A stretch of 14,540 nucleotides of DNA from positions 1 through 14,540 of the forward strand of contig DATMAW010000026.1 of assembly GCA_035559715.1 (NCBI GenBank), read 5' to 3'. The notes under the pieces were generated by a model. It was not told the origin of the DNA. It worked only from the letters and a program-made list of their open reading frames with translations, and made no database searches. The translations under genes were made by a program, and so were the position numbers. This DNA is from JACQHC01 sp035559715. Its GTDB lineage: Bacteria; Gemmatimonadota; Gemmatimonadetes; Gemmatimonadales; GWC2-71-9. This document shows, piece after piece, positions 7,412-14,051 of this stretch (the stretch's first letter is position 1; every line of letters starts with the position of its first letter).

Positions 7412-8248
7412 CTACGGCCGGCCCGCGGGCTTCTTCGGCATCCAGAAATCTGGGTCCGCCGCCCTGGTTTCCGCCGTGACGTAACTCTGACCGGGATCCA
7501 CGCGGAAGCGCTGGGTCTCCGAGTTGACCAGTCCATCCGTGAAGAGCTTCTGGAACGCGTCCATCTCCTGCGGCCTCACGCCCGCCATGGTGGCCTGGCC
7601 AGCGGCCGTCATCTGGTCGAATCCCGCAAACGACGTGACGGAGCTGAAGATCAGGTACGTGGGGCCGGGCACGCCCGCGAGGATCTGGTACACGCGGAAA
7701 CTGGTCGTGGGCGCTGAACGCTCGGCCGCCGCGCGATAGGCCTTCGCCGCGGCTTCGAACTCCTGTTCGTGGCCCGGACGAACGCGGTACCACGTGATTT
7801 CCGTGAACCGCACCTTGGCGAGATCAGGGAACGCGCCCATGCTGAGGTCGGGACGACCGGCAGCATGCATCACGCGAACATTGTTCAAGAACTCGGCGTC
7901 CCCGCGCGAGAGGCGCTCCAGCTCGGCGGTAAGCACGGGGTCCGCGGCGTCCCGCTTCATGCTCTCGCCAAGTGCAGCGTGCGAGGCATAGGGTCCGACG
8001 TACCACGCCTCACTCGGTCCGGTCATGGAGACGAGCGCCAGGTAGTAGTCCGGCGACTTGGCCTTCTCGAAGGCCGCCGGCCAACCGGCCTCGAAGCGGG
8101 CATGATCGGCCCCACGGCCGAGTTTCACGTCTTCGCGGACGATCGTGAGTAGAGCGGGTTGCGACGCTGGCATGCCCTGCGCGAACGCGGCGCCGGCGCC
8201 CGCGGCCAGAAACGCCACTGCGCTGATGCTGGACAGACGGGTGATCAT
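7412..8248 (-). CDS. Secreted protein with two ferredoxin-like (dimeric alpha/beta-barrel type) repeats, function unknown
   Basis: The 278-residue product starts with a clear Sec signal peptide, cleaved probably after AFA at residue 23 (AFA|QG). The mature part contains two similar halves. Residues about 32-100 (LLTIVREDVKLGRGADHARFE ... EAWYVGPYASHAAL) and about 146-215 (VRFTEITWYRVRPGHEQEFE ... TYLIFSSVTSFAGF) share the order: strand, G-x-x-x-x-F/FE helix, strand, aromatic-rich strand, short helix. This matches the NIPSNAP/antibiotic-monooxygenase type of ferredoxin-like fold. No catalytic or metal site can be named. The start at 8248 is supported by GAGGTG about 9 nt upstream. A hairpin terminator follows the stop, and the gene is divergent from the serine hydrolase at 8449, so it is probably transcribed alone. 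Confidence 0.82.
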   Translation of the reverse strand: MITRLSSISAVAFLAAGAGAAFAQGMPASQPALLTIVREDVKLGRGADHARFEAGWPAAFEKAKSPDYYLALVSMTGPSEAWYVGPYASHAALGESMKRDAADPVLTAELERLSRGDAEFLNNVRVMHAAGRPDLSMGAFPDLAKVRFTEITWYRVRPGHEQEFEAAAKAYRAAAERSAPTTSFRVYQILAGVPGPTYLIFSSVTSFAGFDQMTAAGQATMAGVRPQEMDAFQKLFTDGLVNSETQRFRVDPGQSYVTAETRAADPDFWMPKKPAGRP

Positions 8249-8448
8249 GAATTGCCCACCTCATGGGCTGGTGCTGGGAAGGAGCGCCATTGATGCGCGC
8301 GGTCTCGCTCGGGGCGAGCGGGAGGGGCGAGCACGGGCGCGAAGGGGCCAAAGACTACCCTCCGGGACGCTGATGTCAAGAGCGGTGGCAGGGATGGACG
8401 CGCCGACCCCCGGTCGTAGAATTGAGAACTCGCGCTTGTTCGGAGAAC

Positions 8449-10008
8449 ATGATGTCGTTAACCGCTCGCAGTTTCGTGGCCGGGCTGCTGTCCCTTATGT
8501 CGGCAGCCGCGCTTCGTGCCCAGGAACGCTTCGAGTACCACGCCTACACCAACGCACTGGTGGATCGCGGCGCTCAGGCGCTCCACACGTGCAACGGTTT
8601 GTTCGTGTCGCACCGCACCCTGGAGCAGATCTATGGGGGTGAGTTGCGTGCCGCCGGTGGCCGGCCGCTGCCGCCGGAGCGAGTCGAGATCGATCGCGCC
8701 CGGCAGGTCGTCTCCGTGGGTGTCGGCGCGAACGACGGTGTCCCGGTCATGCGGGCCGCCCTGCGTCAGGGGCTCGGCTGTGTGGTGATGGCGCCGGATC
8801 AAACGTTGGCCGACGTGGACAAACTGCCGATTCTTCGCACGCCGCCGCTGCCGGGTGACCCGGCCACCATTCCTTGGCCGGACGGCGACCTCGTTCCATC
8901 CAAGCCGCTGGCCACCGGCGTGAGCCGCCAGGGCCTCGAAGCGGCCGGCCGATGGGCCTTCGACCGCGCGTCGCACGGCGGCCATGCGGGTCAGGTCACA
9001 CTGAGCCTGCTGGTGGTCCACAGGGGCGACATCGTGTTCGAGCGCTACGCGGACGGTGTGGACTTCACGACACGGACGCGCACGTGGTCCGCGGCCAAGT
9101 CCATCGCCGGTACCCTGATCGGGATCGCCGTGGGGCGGGGAATGCTGAGGCTCGACGAACCGCTTCCCATCTCGTGGCCGCCGGACGAGCTGAACGAGTT
9201 GCACTACCGTCACCGCTCGCGCATGCCGATGGTGACGCTGGAGCCCTGGCCGCCGGCGAATCGGAGTCCGGCGCCCGATCCCCGTCGCCGAATCACGCTG
9301 CGTCACGTGCTCAACATGTCGAGCGGCCTCTACCCGGTGGATAACGAGTATGGTGGCTCGATCGGGTCGGGGCTGTCGTACTTCGGCGGGTGGAACTCCG
9401 CGTACCAGGCGGCGGACCGGGGCCTGGTGCGCGAGCCCGGCACCGTTTGGGACTACGAGAACTACGATACGCTACTCGGGATGCTGGCGCTCAAGACGGC
9501 GATCGGCGACGACGCCGCGTACCTCGAGTTCCCGCGGCGCGAACTGTTCGACAAGATCGGCATGCGGAACACCGTGCCCGGCGTGGACCGGTTCGGCAAC
9601 TTCGTCTTGAGCAGTCAGGTCTACACCAACGCGCGCGACATGGCGCGGCTCGCCCTCCTGTACTTGAACCGCGGCGTGTGGAACGGCGAGCGGCTCCTGC
9701 CGGAGAGCTGGGTGGATTTCTCCAGGACGGCGGCGCCTTCCACGGCGCAGTTCGGCAACTTCTACGGCGGGCAGTGGTGGCTGGTGCAGGATGCGCGGAC
9801 GGATGTGCCGCAGGATGCCTACACGATGGCCGGCGCGCAGGGTCAGTATGCGATTGTGGTGCCGTCGCACGATCTCGTCATTGTGCGGCGCGGGCTGGAT
9901 AGCGGCGCGCCCGGGTTCCCGACGTGGGATCTCGTGGCACAGGTGATCAAAGCGTTGCCGCCGGGCCGGGCGGCGCGGAAGATGGTGACGGCGGCGGATC
10001 AGAACTGA
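8449..10008 (+). CDS. Exported serine hydrolase, class C beta-lactamase/NylB-like family
   Basis: From the ATG at 8449 the protein has 519 residues. GGAG lies 3 nt before this ATG and 6 nt before the adjacent ATG at 8452, so either could be used; the frame is open from an ATG at 8422. A signal peptide with probable cleavage after ALRA precedes a region of about 150 residues without a recognised motif, holding two Cys in TCNGLF and GLGCVV. The catalytic domain begins near residue 180. It has SxxK at Ser214-Lys217 (TWSAAKSIAG) and YxN at Tyr336-Asn338 (WDYENYD). A GAQGQY segment near the C-terminus replaces the K/H-T-G motif, as in NylB-type 6-aminohexanoate-oligomer hydrolases and related esterases. 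It should act in the periplasm as an acyl-serine hydrolase on an amide or ester; the substrate is unknown and resistance to beta-lactams is not implied. Confidence 0.9.
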   Translation: MMSLTARSFVAGLLSLMSAAALRAQERFEYHAYTNALVDRGAQALHTCNGLFVSHRTLEQIYGGELRAAGGRPLPPERVEIDRARQVVSVGVGANDGVPVMRAALRQGLGCVVMAPDQTLADVDKLPILRTPPLPGDPATIPWPDGDLVPSKPLATGVSRQGLEAAGRWAFDRASHGGHAGQVTLSLLVVHRGDIVFERYADGVDFTTRTRTWSAAKSIAGTLIGIAVGRGMLRLDEPLPISWPPDELNELHYRHRSRMPMVTLEPWPPANRSPAPDPRRRITLRHVLNMSSGLYPVDNEYGGSIGSGLSYFGGWNSAYQAADRGLVREPGTVWDYENYDTLLGMLALKTAIGDDAAYLEFPRRELFDKIGMRNTVPGVDRFGNFVLSSQVYTNARDMARLALLYLNRGVWNGERLLPESWVDFSRTAAPSTAQFGNFYGGQWWLVQDARTDVPQDAYTMAGAQGQYAIVVPSHDLVIVRRGLDSGAPGFPTWDLVAQVIKALPPGRAARKMVTAADQN

Positions 10009-10009
10009 C

Positions 10010-10186
10010 CGGCGCGCCGTTCGCTGCCGGGGTCCTGCCACGCTCGCCGCGAGCAACAGCACGTGGCGCGCGGTGTTCATGAGGCCGGGGATGCTCGCCC
10101 ACTCGCCTACCTCCGCCAACGGACTGTGCCGCCGCGTGCCTGCAGCTCAGCGCCAGCGCGGCCAGCGCCAGCCGCGTCGTCATCAC
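10010..10186 (-). pseudogene. Remnant of a gene for an exported protein (signal peptide plus frameshifted piece)
   Basis: A GTG/ATG pair at 10186/10183 is preceded by a strong GGAGGCGGAGAG and encodes a signal peptide-like start (MTTRLALAALALS ... HAAAQ). It lies 22 nt downstream of the SDR gene stop, as an operon partner would. After AAAQ this frame becomes Arg/His/Pro-rich. The protein-like continuation SPLAEVGEWASIPGLMNTAR is in another frame, as if about two bases had been lost. Both frames then run into the antisense of the serine hydrolase 3' end, so most of the gene is missing. The family is not recognised. Confidence 0.38.
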
Positions 10187-10207
10187 TCTCCGCCTCCACG
10201 ATGCGTG

Positions 10208-10846
10208 TCACCCACTGACCAGCACGCTTTTCCTTACATATGTCCGATCATCGATCTGCTTGAGCAGGAAGTCGGCCACGTCAGCGCGGGAAATCCGCGG
10301 AACTCCGCTGAGCTTCAGGCGCTCGCCCACCCGATAACGGCCCGTCCGCGGGCCGTCGGTCAGCGTCACCGGATGCACCAGCGTCCAGTCGAGGCCGCTC
10401 CGACGCAGCTCTCGCTCGCCGGCTTCCTTGTCGGCGTAAACGTGACGCAGCAGCGTGCGTCCGAAGATCCTCGGCAGCAGTGGAAGGTCCTGCCATGTTT
10501 CCCCCACTCCATACGCCGATGTGAAGATCAGGCGACGAACGCCGGCGCTCTCCATTGTGCGCACGATGAGCGGCACGCTGCGGGCGATCAGGGCGCCGGG
10601 TTTGAAGGACGTGCCCACGCCGAGTGCGCTGATCACGGTGTCCTGGCCGCGAACGGCTGCCGTGAGAGCGTCGGCGTCCTGAGTGACGTCTCCCCGCAGC
10701 ACTCGGAGGCGGTCGGACTTGGCGGTGAGCCGTTCCGGGCTACGAACGAACGCAGTAACCTCGTGGCCCTGCTCCAGACCTTGTAAGACGACCTGCTGGC
10801 CCGTTCCTCCGGTTGCACCGAGGACGAGGATCTTCTTGCCGCTCAT
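10208..10846 (-). CDS. NmrA-like SDR, NAD(P)-binding (biliverdin-reductase-B/SDR_a5 type)
   Basis: This 212-residue protein has the glycine-rich loop GATGGTG at 10-16, a basic residue after beta-2 (FVRSPERL) that suggests NADP(H) preference, and GDVTQDADAL at about 53-62. VISALGVG at about 70-77 and FTSAYGVG near 109-116 follow, with HPVTLTDGP near 158. This short architecture, about 210 residues without a C-terminal domain, matches the SDR_a5 group that includes flavin/biliverdin reductase B. These proteins reduce small molecules or sense redox state; the substrate is unknown. The start at 10846 is well supported by AGGAG 6 nt upstream. It lies downstream of an alpha/beta-hydrolase remnant and upstream of a signal-peptide remnant, both on the same strand, so it may be a survivor of a longer operon. 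Confidence 0.9.
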   Translation of the reverse strand: MSGKKILVLGATGGTGQQVVLQGLEQGHEVTAFVRSPERLTAKSDRLRVLRGDVTQDADALTAAVRGQDTVISALGVGTSFKPGALIARSVPLIVRTMESAGVRRLIFTSAYGVGETWQDLPLLPRIFGRTLLRHVYADKEAGERELRRSGLDWTLVHPVTLTDGPRTGRYRVGERLKLSGVPRISRADVADFLLKQIDDRTYVRKSVLVSG

Positions 10847-10909
10847 CGCGTGCTCCTGATGGATGTCAGTCCGCGCCGGAGTTCACGGACGCCTGGACGC
10901 GCGGTTGCC

Positions 10910-11246
10910 CTACTGCCGGGTTGCGCCGTGAACGAACTGGATAGTGCGACGGAAAATCTCGCGAGGACGATCCGAATCGTCCACAATGTCGAAACCGTGG
11001 TGTCCATCCTCGGACGTCACGAATTCAACGGGCGCGTGCAATTCACGGGAGCGCAGAACGAAGCGATCCTGTGACGCATTGATCTCCGGGCGATCGAGCC
11101 CGGCCCGTACCAGGAAGAGCGATGGAATCCGGCTGCCGCGTTGACCCAACGCCGCAAGCGGCGAGAACGCGCGGGCCCCGGAGCCCGTGCGTCAGCGTGA
11201 GCGCGTTGAGAATGACGGGGATGGCCAGCACAATTCGCCGGGTCAT
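10910..11246 (-). pseudogene. Degraded alpha/beta-hydrolase (dienelactone-hydrolase-like), catalytic core missing
   Basis: The frame ending at the TAG at 10910 is open from 11191 and encodes about 93 residues typical of the C-terminus of secreted alpha/beta-hydrolases. These include RAFSPLAALGQRGSRIP, then LFLVRAGLDRPE with the position of the catalytic acid, and SEDGHHGFDI with the catalytic-His position. A TGA at 11194-11192 closes this frame upstream. In another frame an ATG at 11246, 8 bp after the DinB stop, opens a signal-peptide-like start (MTRRIVLAIPVILNALTLTH). The nucleophile elbow (G-x-S-x-G) and about 150-200 expected residues are absent. The simplest reading is an internal deletion plus frameshift. 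That the two pieces belong to one former gene is inference; a second possibility is a short C-terminal fragment only. Confidence 0.6.
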
Positions 11247-11254
11247 CAGTCGGG

Positions 11255-11770
11255 TCAACGCGTTGTCCGCACCAGTTTGGCGGTCGTGACGATCTGTCCC
11301 GTATGTCGCGCGGCATGCTCGGCGGCGTGAAACAGGAGGCCGTGCACGTTCGAGGGTAGCCGCTCCCGACCGACGGCGCGCCGTTCGAACAGCGCGGACT
11401 CGGGCGTGGTGGCGAGTTGCCGCAGCGCCGCGGTGACGACCTGATGCCAATTGCCGAGCAACGTCTCCAGCGATGGCCGGACCTCGGCGATGGCTCGTTC
11501 CCGGGCGAGAATCGCCTGCTGCGCGTCGGTCAGCGGCTCGCCCCGGGCGTAGGTCATGAGCCGATCCGTGCTGCCGGCCAGGTGCGCAAGGTGGTACCCG
11601 ACGGTGGCGATGCCGTTGATCTGGAGCCAGCACTGCGCATCGGTCATGCCGGCCAGGGCCACGTCAATGTCTTCGCGCGCCAGAATGAATGCGTGCCCCA
11701 CGGGCTGGAGCATTGCAGGGATCCCCGGAAGGGGTCCGCGAAGCCAGGGCTCGGGTGCGGCAGCGGTCAC
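11255..11770 (-). CDS. DinB family protein (four-helix, putative metal-dependent enzyme)
   Basis: From GTG 11770 the product has 171 residues, the usual size for DinB/YfiT-like proteins. The N-terminal EPWLRGPLPGIP and the helix HAFILAREDID are typical. The putative metal ligands are visible: the GYHLAHLAGSTDR helix with His60/His63, and HAAEHAARH at 148-156 near the C-terminus. Members of the superfamily include mycothiol- and bacillithiol-dependent transferases, but many are uncharacterised, so the reaction here is unknown. It is cytosolic. The start overlaps the TGA of a 25-codon ORF in a GTGA (11770-11767), which decides for GTG 11770. The same frame stays open to 12061, but that extension is antisense-like low-complexity sequence lying over the reductase gene. 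An ATG at 11713 is the alternative start and would lose the conserved N-terminus. Confidence 0.88.
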   Translation of the reverse strand: MTAAAPEPWLRGPLPGIPAMLQPVGHAFILAREDIDVALAGMTDAQCWLQINGIATVGYHLAHLAGSTDRLMTYARGEPLTDAQQAILARERAIAEVRPSLETLLGNWHQVVTAALRQLATTPESALFERRAVGRERLPSNVHGLLFHAAEHAARHTGQIVTTAKLVRTTR

Positions 11771-11844
11771 GGCACGAGGGGATGCAGCTCGACGAACAGT
11801 CGGTTGCCGATCGCGCCCAGCGTCATCGGTCCCGCGGGTGCCAT
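11767..11844 (-). other. 25-codon ORF between reductase and DinB genes (mini-gene or gene remnant)
   Basis: After the TAG of the reductase (11850-11848) and three bases, an ATG opens MAPAGPMTLGAIGNR and ends HPLVP at a TGA. The TGA overlaps the DinB start as GTGA. The sequence looks protein-like (LFVELHPLVP could be a beta-strand), not random low-complexity. It may be the C-terminus of a lost gene or a short coupling ORF that delivers ribosomes to DinB. There is no clear Shine-Dalgarno, and I cannot assign a family. Confidence 0.35.
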
Positions 11845-11847
11845 CGG

Positions 11848-12414
11848 CTACGACGCGCGCGACGTGCCGACCCAGTAGCGCAGCTGCACGAACGGTCCGT
11901 AGACCTGGGTGCCCCGCAACTGCAGCGGCGGCGTCGTGATCGCGCGTGGCAACAGCGGCTTCCCGGCTCCCAGCGTCACCGGCGCGATCGTGACGATGAT
12001 TTCGTCCAGCAGGCCGCGATCGTGGAACTGGCCCACGAGGTCGCCGCCGCCGATCAGCCAAACGTTCTTCCCGGCCGCGGCGGTCCGCATGTCCCGGTGC
12101 ACCGGGGTCACGTCACCGCGCACGAAACGGATGTCGGCGCCCGGCATCGGTCGCAACGATCGCGTGGTGAATACCCAGGCCGGCTGGGTGTACGGCCAGG
12201 CCTGTGGCTGATCGGCGCCCTGCGCCAGGAGATGGTTCAACACCCACTCATACGTCGAGGAGCCCATCGCCACGGCTCCCACGTTGCTGATGAAGTCGTG
12301 GAAGTCGTCGGTACCAGCATCGCCGAACTGGAACAACCAGTCGAGCGAGTGGTTCTGGTCTGCGATGAAGCCATCGAGGGTTGCGGCCGTGTAGTACTGC
12401 GTTCGTTGCGTCAC
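11848..12414 (-). CDS. RibD C-terminal/dihydrofolate-reductase-like reductase
   Basis: The 188-residue product has the family pattern of stand-alone RibD_C/DHFR-fold reductases (YwjB/YyaP type). Visible features are a first strand followed by ATLDGFIAD at 11-19, GAVAMGSSTYEWVL at about 46-59, and VFTTRSLRP at 81-89. Then come KNVWLIGGGDLVGQF at about 116-130, with the NADPH-binding GGG at 122-124, and the late LDEIIVTIAPVTLGAGKPLLP. It should bind NADPH; the true substrate (pterin, pyrimidine or other) cannot be told. It is cytosolic. The start is GTG at 12414, overlapping the TGA of an upstream truncated ORF as GTGA (12414-12411), so it was translated from a coupled message. The 25-codon ORF and DinB follow immediately. 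Confidence 0.9.
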   Translation of the reverse strand: MTQRTQYYTAATLDGFIADQNHSLDWLFQFGDAGTDDFHDFISNVGAVAMGSSTYEWVLNHLLAQGADQPQAWPYTQPAWVFTTRSLRPMPGADIRFVRGDVTPVHRDMRTAAAGKNVWLIGGGDLVGQFHDRGLLDEIIVTIAPVTLGAGKPLLPRAITTPPLQLRGTQVYGPFVQLRYWVGTSRAS

Positions 12415-12543
12415 CGGCTGTCACTCCACGTACGATAGGCAACTTTCCACTTGCCGCCGTCGGGCCGCGCGAGGACGTCCAAGGACTTGGTCTCGAACGG
12501 GACGAGAGCCGGCCCGCGACGCGTCTGTCCCGACGCCCCGGCG
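12411..12543 (-). pseudogene. C-terminal remnant of an NTF2/SnoaL-like (DUF4440-type) protein
   Basis: About 43 codons ending at the TGA at 12413-12411 encode a C-terminus that looks like the last strands of a cone-shaped NTF2/SnoaL-like protein: LVPFETKSLDVLAR, then GGKWKVAYRTWSDSR. Upstream the frame runs straight into the 3' end of the serine hydrolase gene, whose stop is at 12544, so the first 80-100 residues are missing. The 4-nt overlap with the reductase start shows that this was once a real upstream gene in an operon. The family assignment rests on a short stretch and is moderate; the truncation itself is clearer. Confidence 0.5.
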
Positions 12544-14022
12544 TTACGGCTCCCGCACGGCGGCGCGCCCTACGACCCTCACCCACTTTACCTCGCCGCT
12601 CGCGCTGCGCACGAACTCGATGGATTGGCCGCGCTCAGCGCCGTCGGTGATCACCGCGCGATCGGGCCCGTAGAACAGGATCGGCAGGTCCCTGCCGGGG
12701 CTCCCGCTATTCGGACGATCGTGCACAAAGAGCCTGTCTCCCTCGGCGCGCACGACCACCGTGTTGGTGGGCCTCCTGTACGTGCCGGCGTACGGCGTTG
12801 GATCCGGCTGTTGGGGCAGAGGCTGTACCGACGGAAGCGACTCGACCAAGCCGCGATGGGCGATGGCCTGGTTGACCGAGTACACGGCACCGAGGTACGA
12901 CTTCAGCGCCTCGCGCTCAACGTCCTGGATCAAACGCCAGCCCGCGTTCGAGTTGGTGAGAATCGCGATGGCGAAGCTGCGCTCGGGCACGAGCTCGAGC
13001 AGCACGATGTGTCCCGCGAGCGTGCCGCCGTGCGACGCAGTGCGGATCCCGCCGACCGTGCGCAGGTGCCAGCCGATCCCCATGTCGTCATCGGTGGCCT
13101 GCTTGCGAATCTGAGCGGTGCGCAGCTGCTCGAGCGACTCGCGCTTCAGGATTCGCGTACCGTTCGCCCCGGTCCCGTCGCCCATGTGGAAGCGCGCGTA
13201 CGCCAGGAGGTCGGTCATGCAGAGGCCCACGCCGCCCGCGCTCACGCTGGTCGAAGGGGCAAACGGTCGGTTGAGCGTTGCCACGCCGTCTCGGGTGGTG
13301 TGCCCCGCCGCGAACCGGTTCACGATGAAATCGCCGGTAGTCGTCCCGGCATGTTCGAGCCCGAGTGGCTCGAAGACCAGTTCGCGGATGGCGCGGTTGA
13401 TGGGCATGCCGGTGACCACCTCGATCACTCGCCCCGCGATGCTGAACCCGGCGTTGTTGTAGCTCCACGCCGCTCCCGGCGGCGCGATCTGCATCAGGTC
13501 CGTGATGGACGAGACGAAGTTGGCGAGGGTCTCGGTGCCGCGGTCGGGACCCGAGACCTGTCCTTCCCAGCCGCCGAGGTGCGTGAGGAGATGCCACACC
13601 GTCGCGTCGCGGCTCGCGGCTTCGTCGCGGACGCGGAAGTGGGGGATGTAGCTGCGCACCGGTGCTCTGAGGTCCACCTTCCCCTGCTCGACGAGCCGCA
13701 TGATTGCCGTGGCGGCGAATGTCTTGGAAATGGACGCGATGGGGAAAACGGTGTGCGCGGTAACGGGTAACGGGTCTTCGACGTTGGTGATGCCGAAGCC
13801 GCGGATCGTCGTCGCCCCGCTGTGGACGATGCCGAGCGCCACGCCCGGCACGCCGAACTGTTTCATCTTCGTCTCGGTGAGCGAGACCAAGGCCTCGAAT
13901 CGCGCGTCCGGGCCGGATTGCGCGCGAGTGGCCGAGGCGACGCTGCAGAGCGTGACAATCAGCCCAGCGGCAGCGCGTTCGATCCGTTTCCGGGTGCCGA
14001 TCGAGAACGTGCGGGACTGCAT
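12544..14022 (-). CDS. Exported serine hydrolase, class C beta-lactamase family
   Basis: Starting at the ATG at 14022 (GGAG 6 nt upstream) the protein has 492 residues and a signal peptide, with likely cleavage after ATRA at residue 34. The catalytic domain shows FGVPGVALGIVH at about 56-67, SxxK at Ser97-Lys100 (IASISKTFA), YxN at Tyr188-Asn190 (WSYNNAGFSI) and HGG at 331-333 in place of KTG. It is therefore a complete penicillin-recognising-fold serine hydrolase. A C-terminal beta-rich domain at about 405-492 (YAGTYRRP at 411-418, then alternating strands) is like those appended to many members of this family. It acts in the periplasm; candidate substrates are esters or D-amino-acid amides, and beta-lactam hydrolysis cannot be inferred. 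The frame is open to 14175, but the extension overlaps the upstream gene. It follows that gene by 29 bp, so it is likely in the same operon. Confidence 0.93.
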   Translation of the reverse strand: MQSRTFSIGTRKRIERAAAGLIVTLCSVASATRAQSGPDARFEALVSLTETKMKQFGVPGVALGIVHSGATTIRGFGITNVEDPLPVTAHTVFPIASISKTFAATAIMRLVEQGKVDLRAPVRSYIPHFRVRDEAASRDATVWHLLTHLGGWEGQVSGPDRGTETLANFVSSITDLMQIAPPGAAWSYNNAGFSIAGRVIEVVTGMPINRAIRELVFEPLGLEHAGTTTGDFIVNRFAAGHTTRDGVATLNRPFAPSTSVSAGGVGLCMTDLLAYARFHMGDGTGANGTRILKRESLEQLRTAQIRKQATDDDMGIGWHLRTVGGIRTASHGGTLAGHIVLLELVPERSFAIAILTNSNAGWRLIQDVEREALKSYLGAVYSVNQAIAHRGLVESLPSVQPLPQQPDPTPYAGTYRRPTNTVVVRAEGDRLFVHDRPNSGSPGRDLPILFYGPDRAVITDGAERGQSIEFVRSASGEVKWVRVVGRAAVREP

Positions 14023-14051
14023 GCCGCGCTCCGCAGCGGCGCCCCGAGCCG

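Noticed and set aside
8306..8320. CGCTCG-GGG-CGAGCG hairpin in the divergent gap before the first serine hydrolase
   Set aside because: It has only a 6-bp stem in very GC-rich DNA, with no T-tract and no clear regulator context; such repeats are expected by chance here.
8458..9306. Minus-strand reading frame (282 codons) inside the first serine hydrolase
   Set aside because: It is an antisense shadow: rich in Arg/His/Gln, no motifs, no ribosome site.
11771..12061. N-terminal extension of the DinB protein
   Set aside because: It overlaps the reductase gene in another frame and is Arg/Asp/Ala low-complexity; the GTGA overlap at 11770 marks the real start.
12451..13770. Long plus-strand reading frame (439 codons) opposite the serine hydrolase
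   Set aside because: This is composition-driven antisense of a gene with intact SxxK, YxN and HGG motifs; the frame has no protein-family features or ribosome site.
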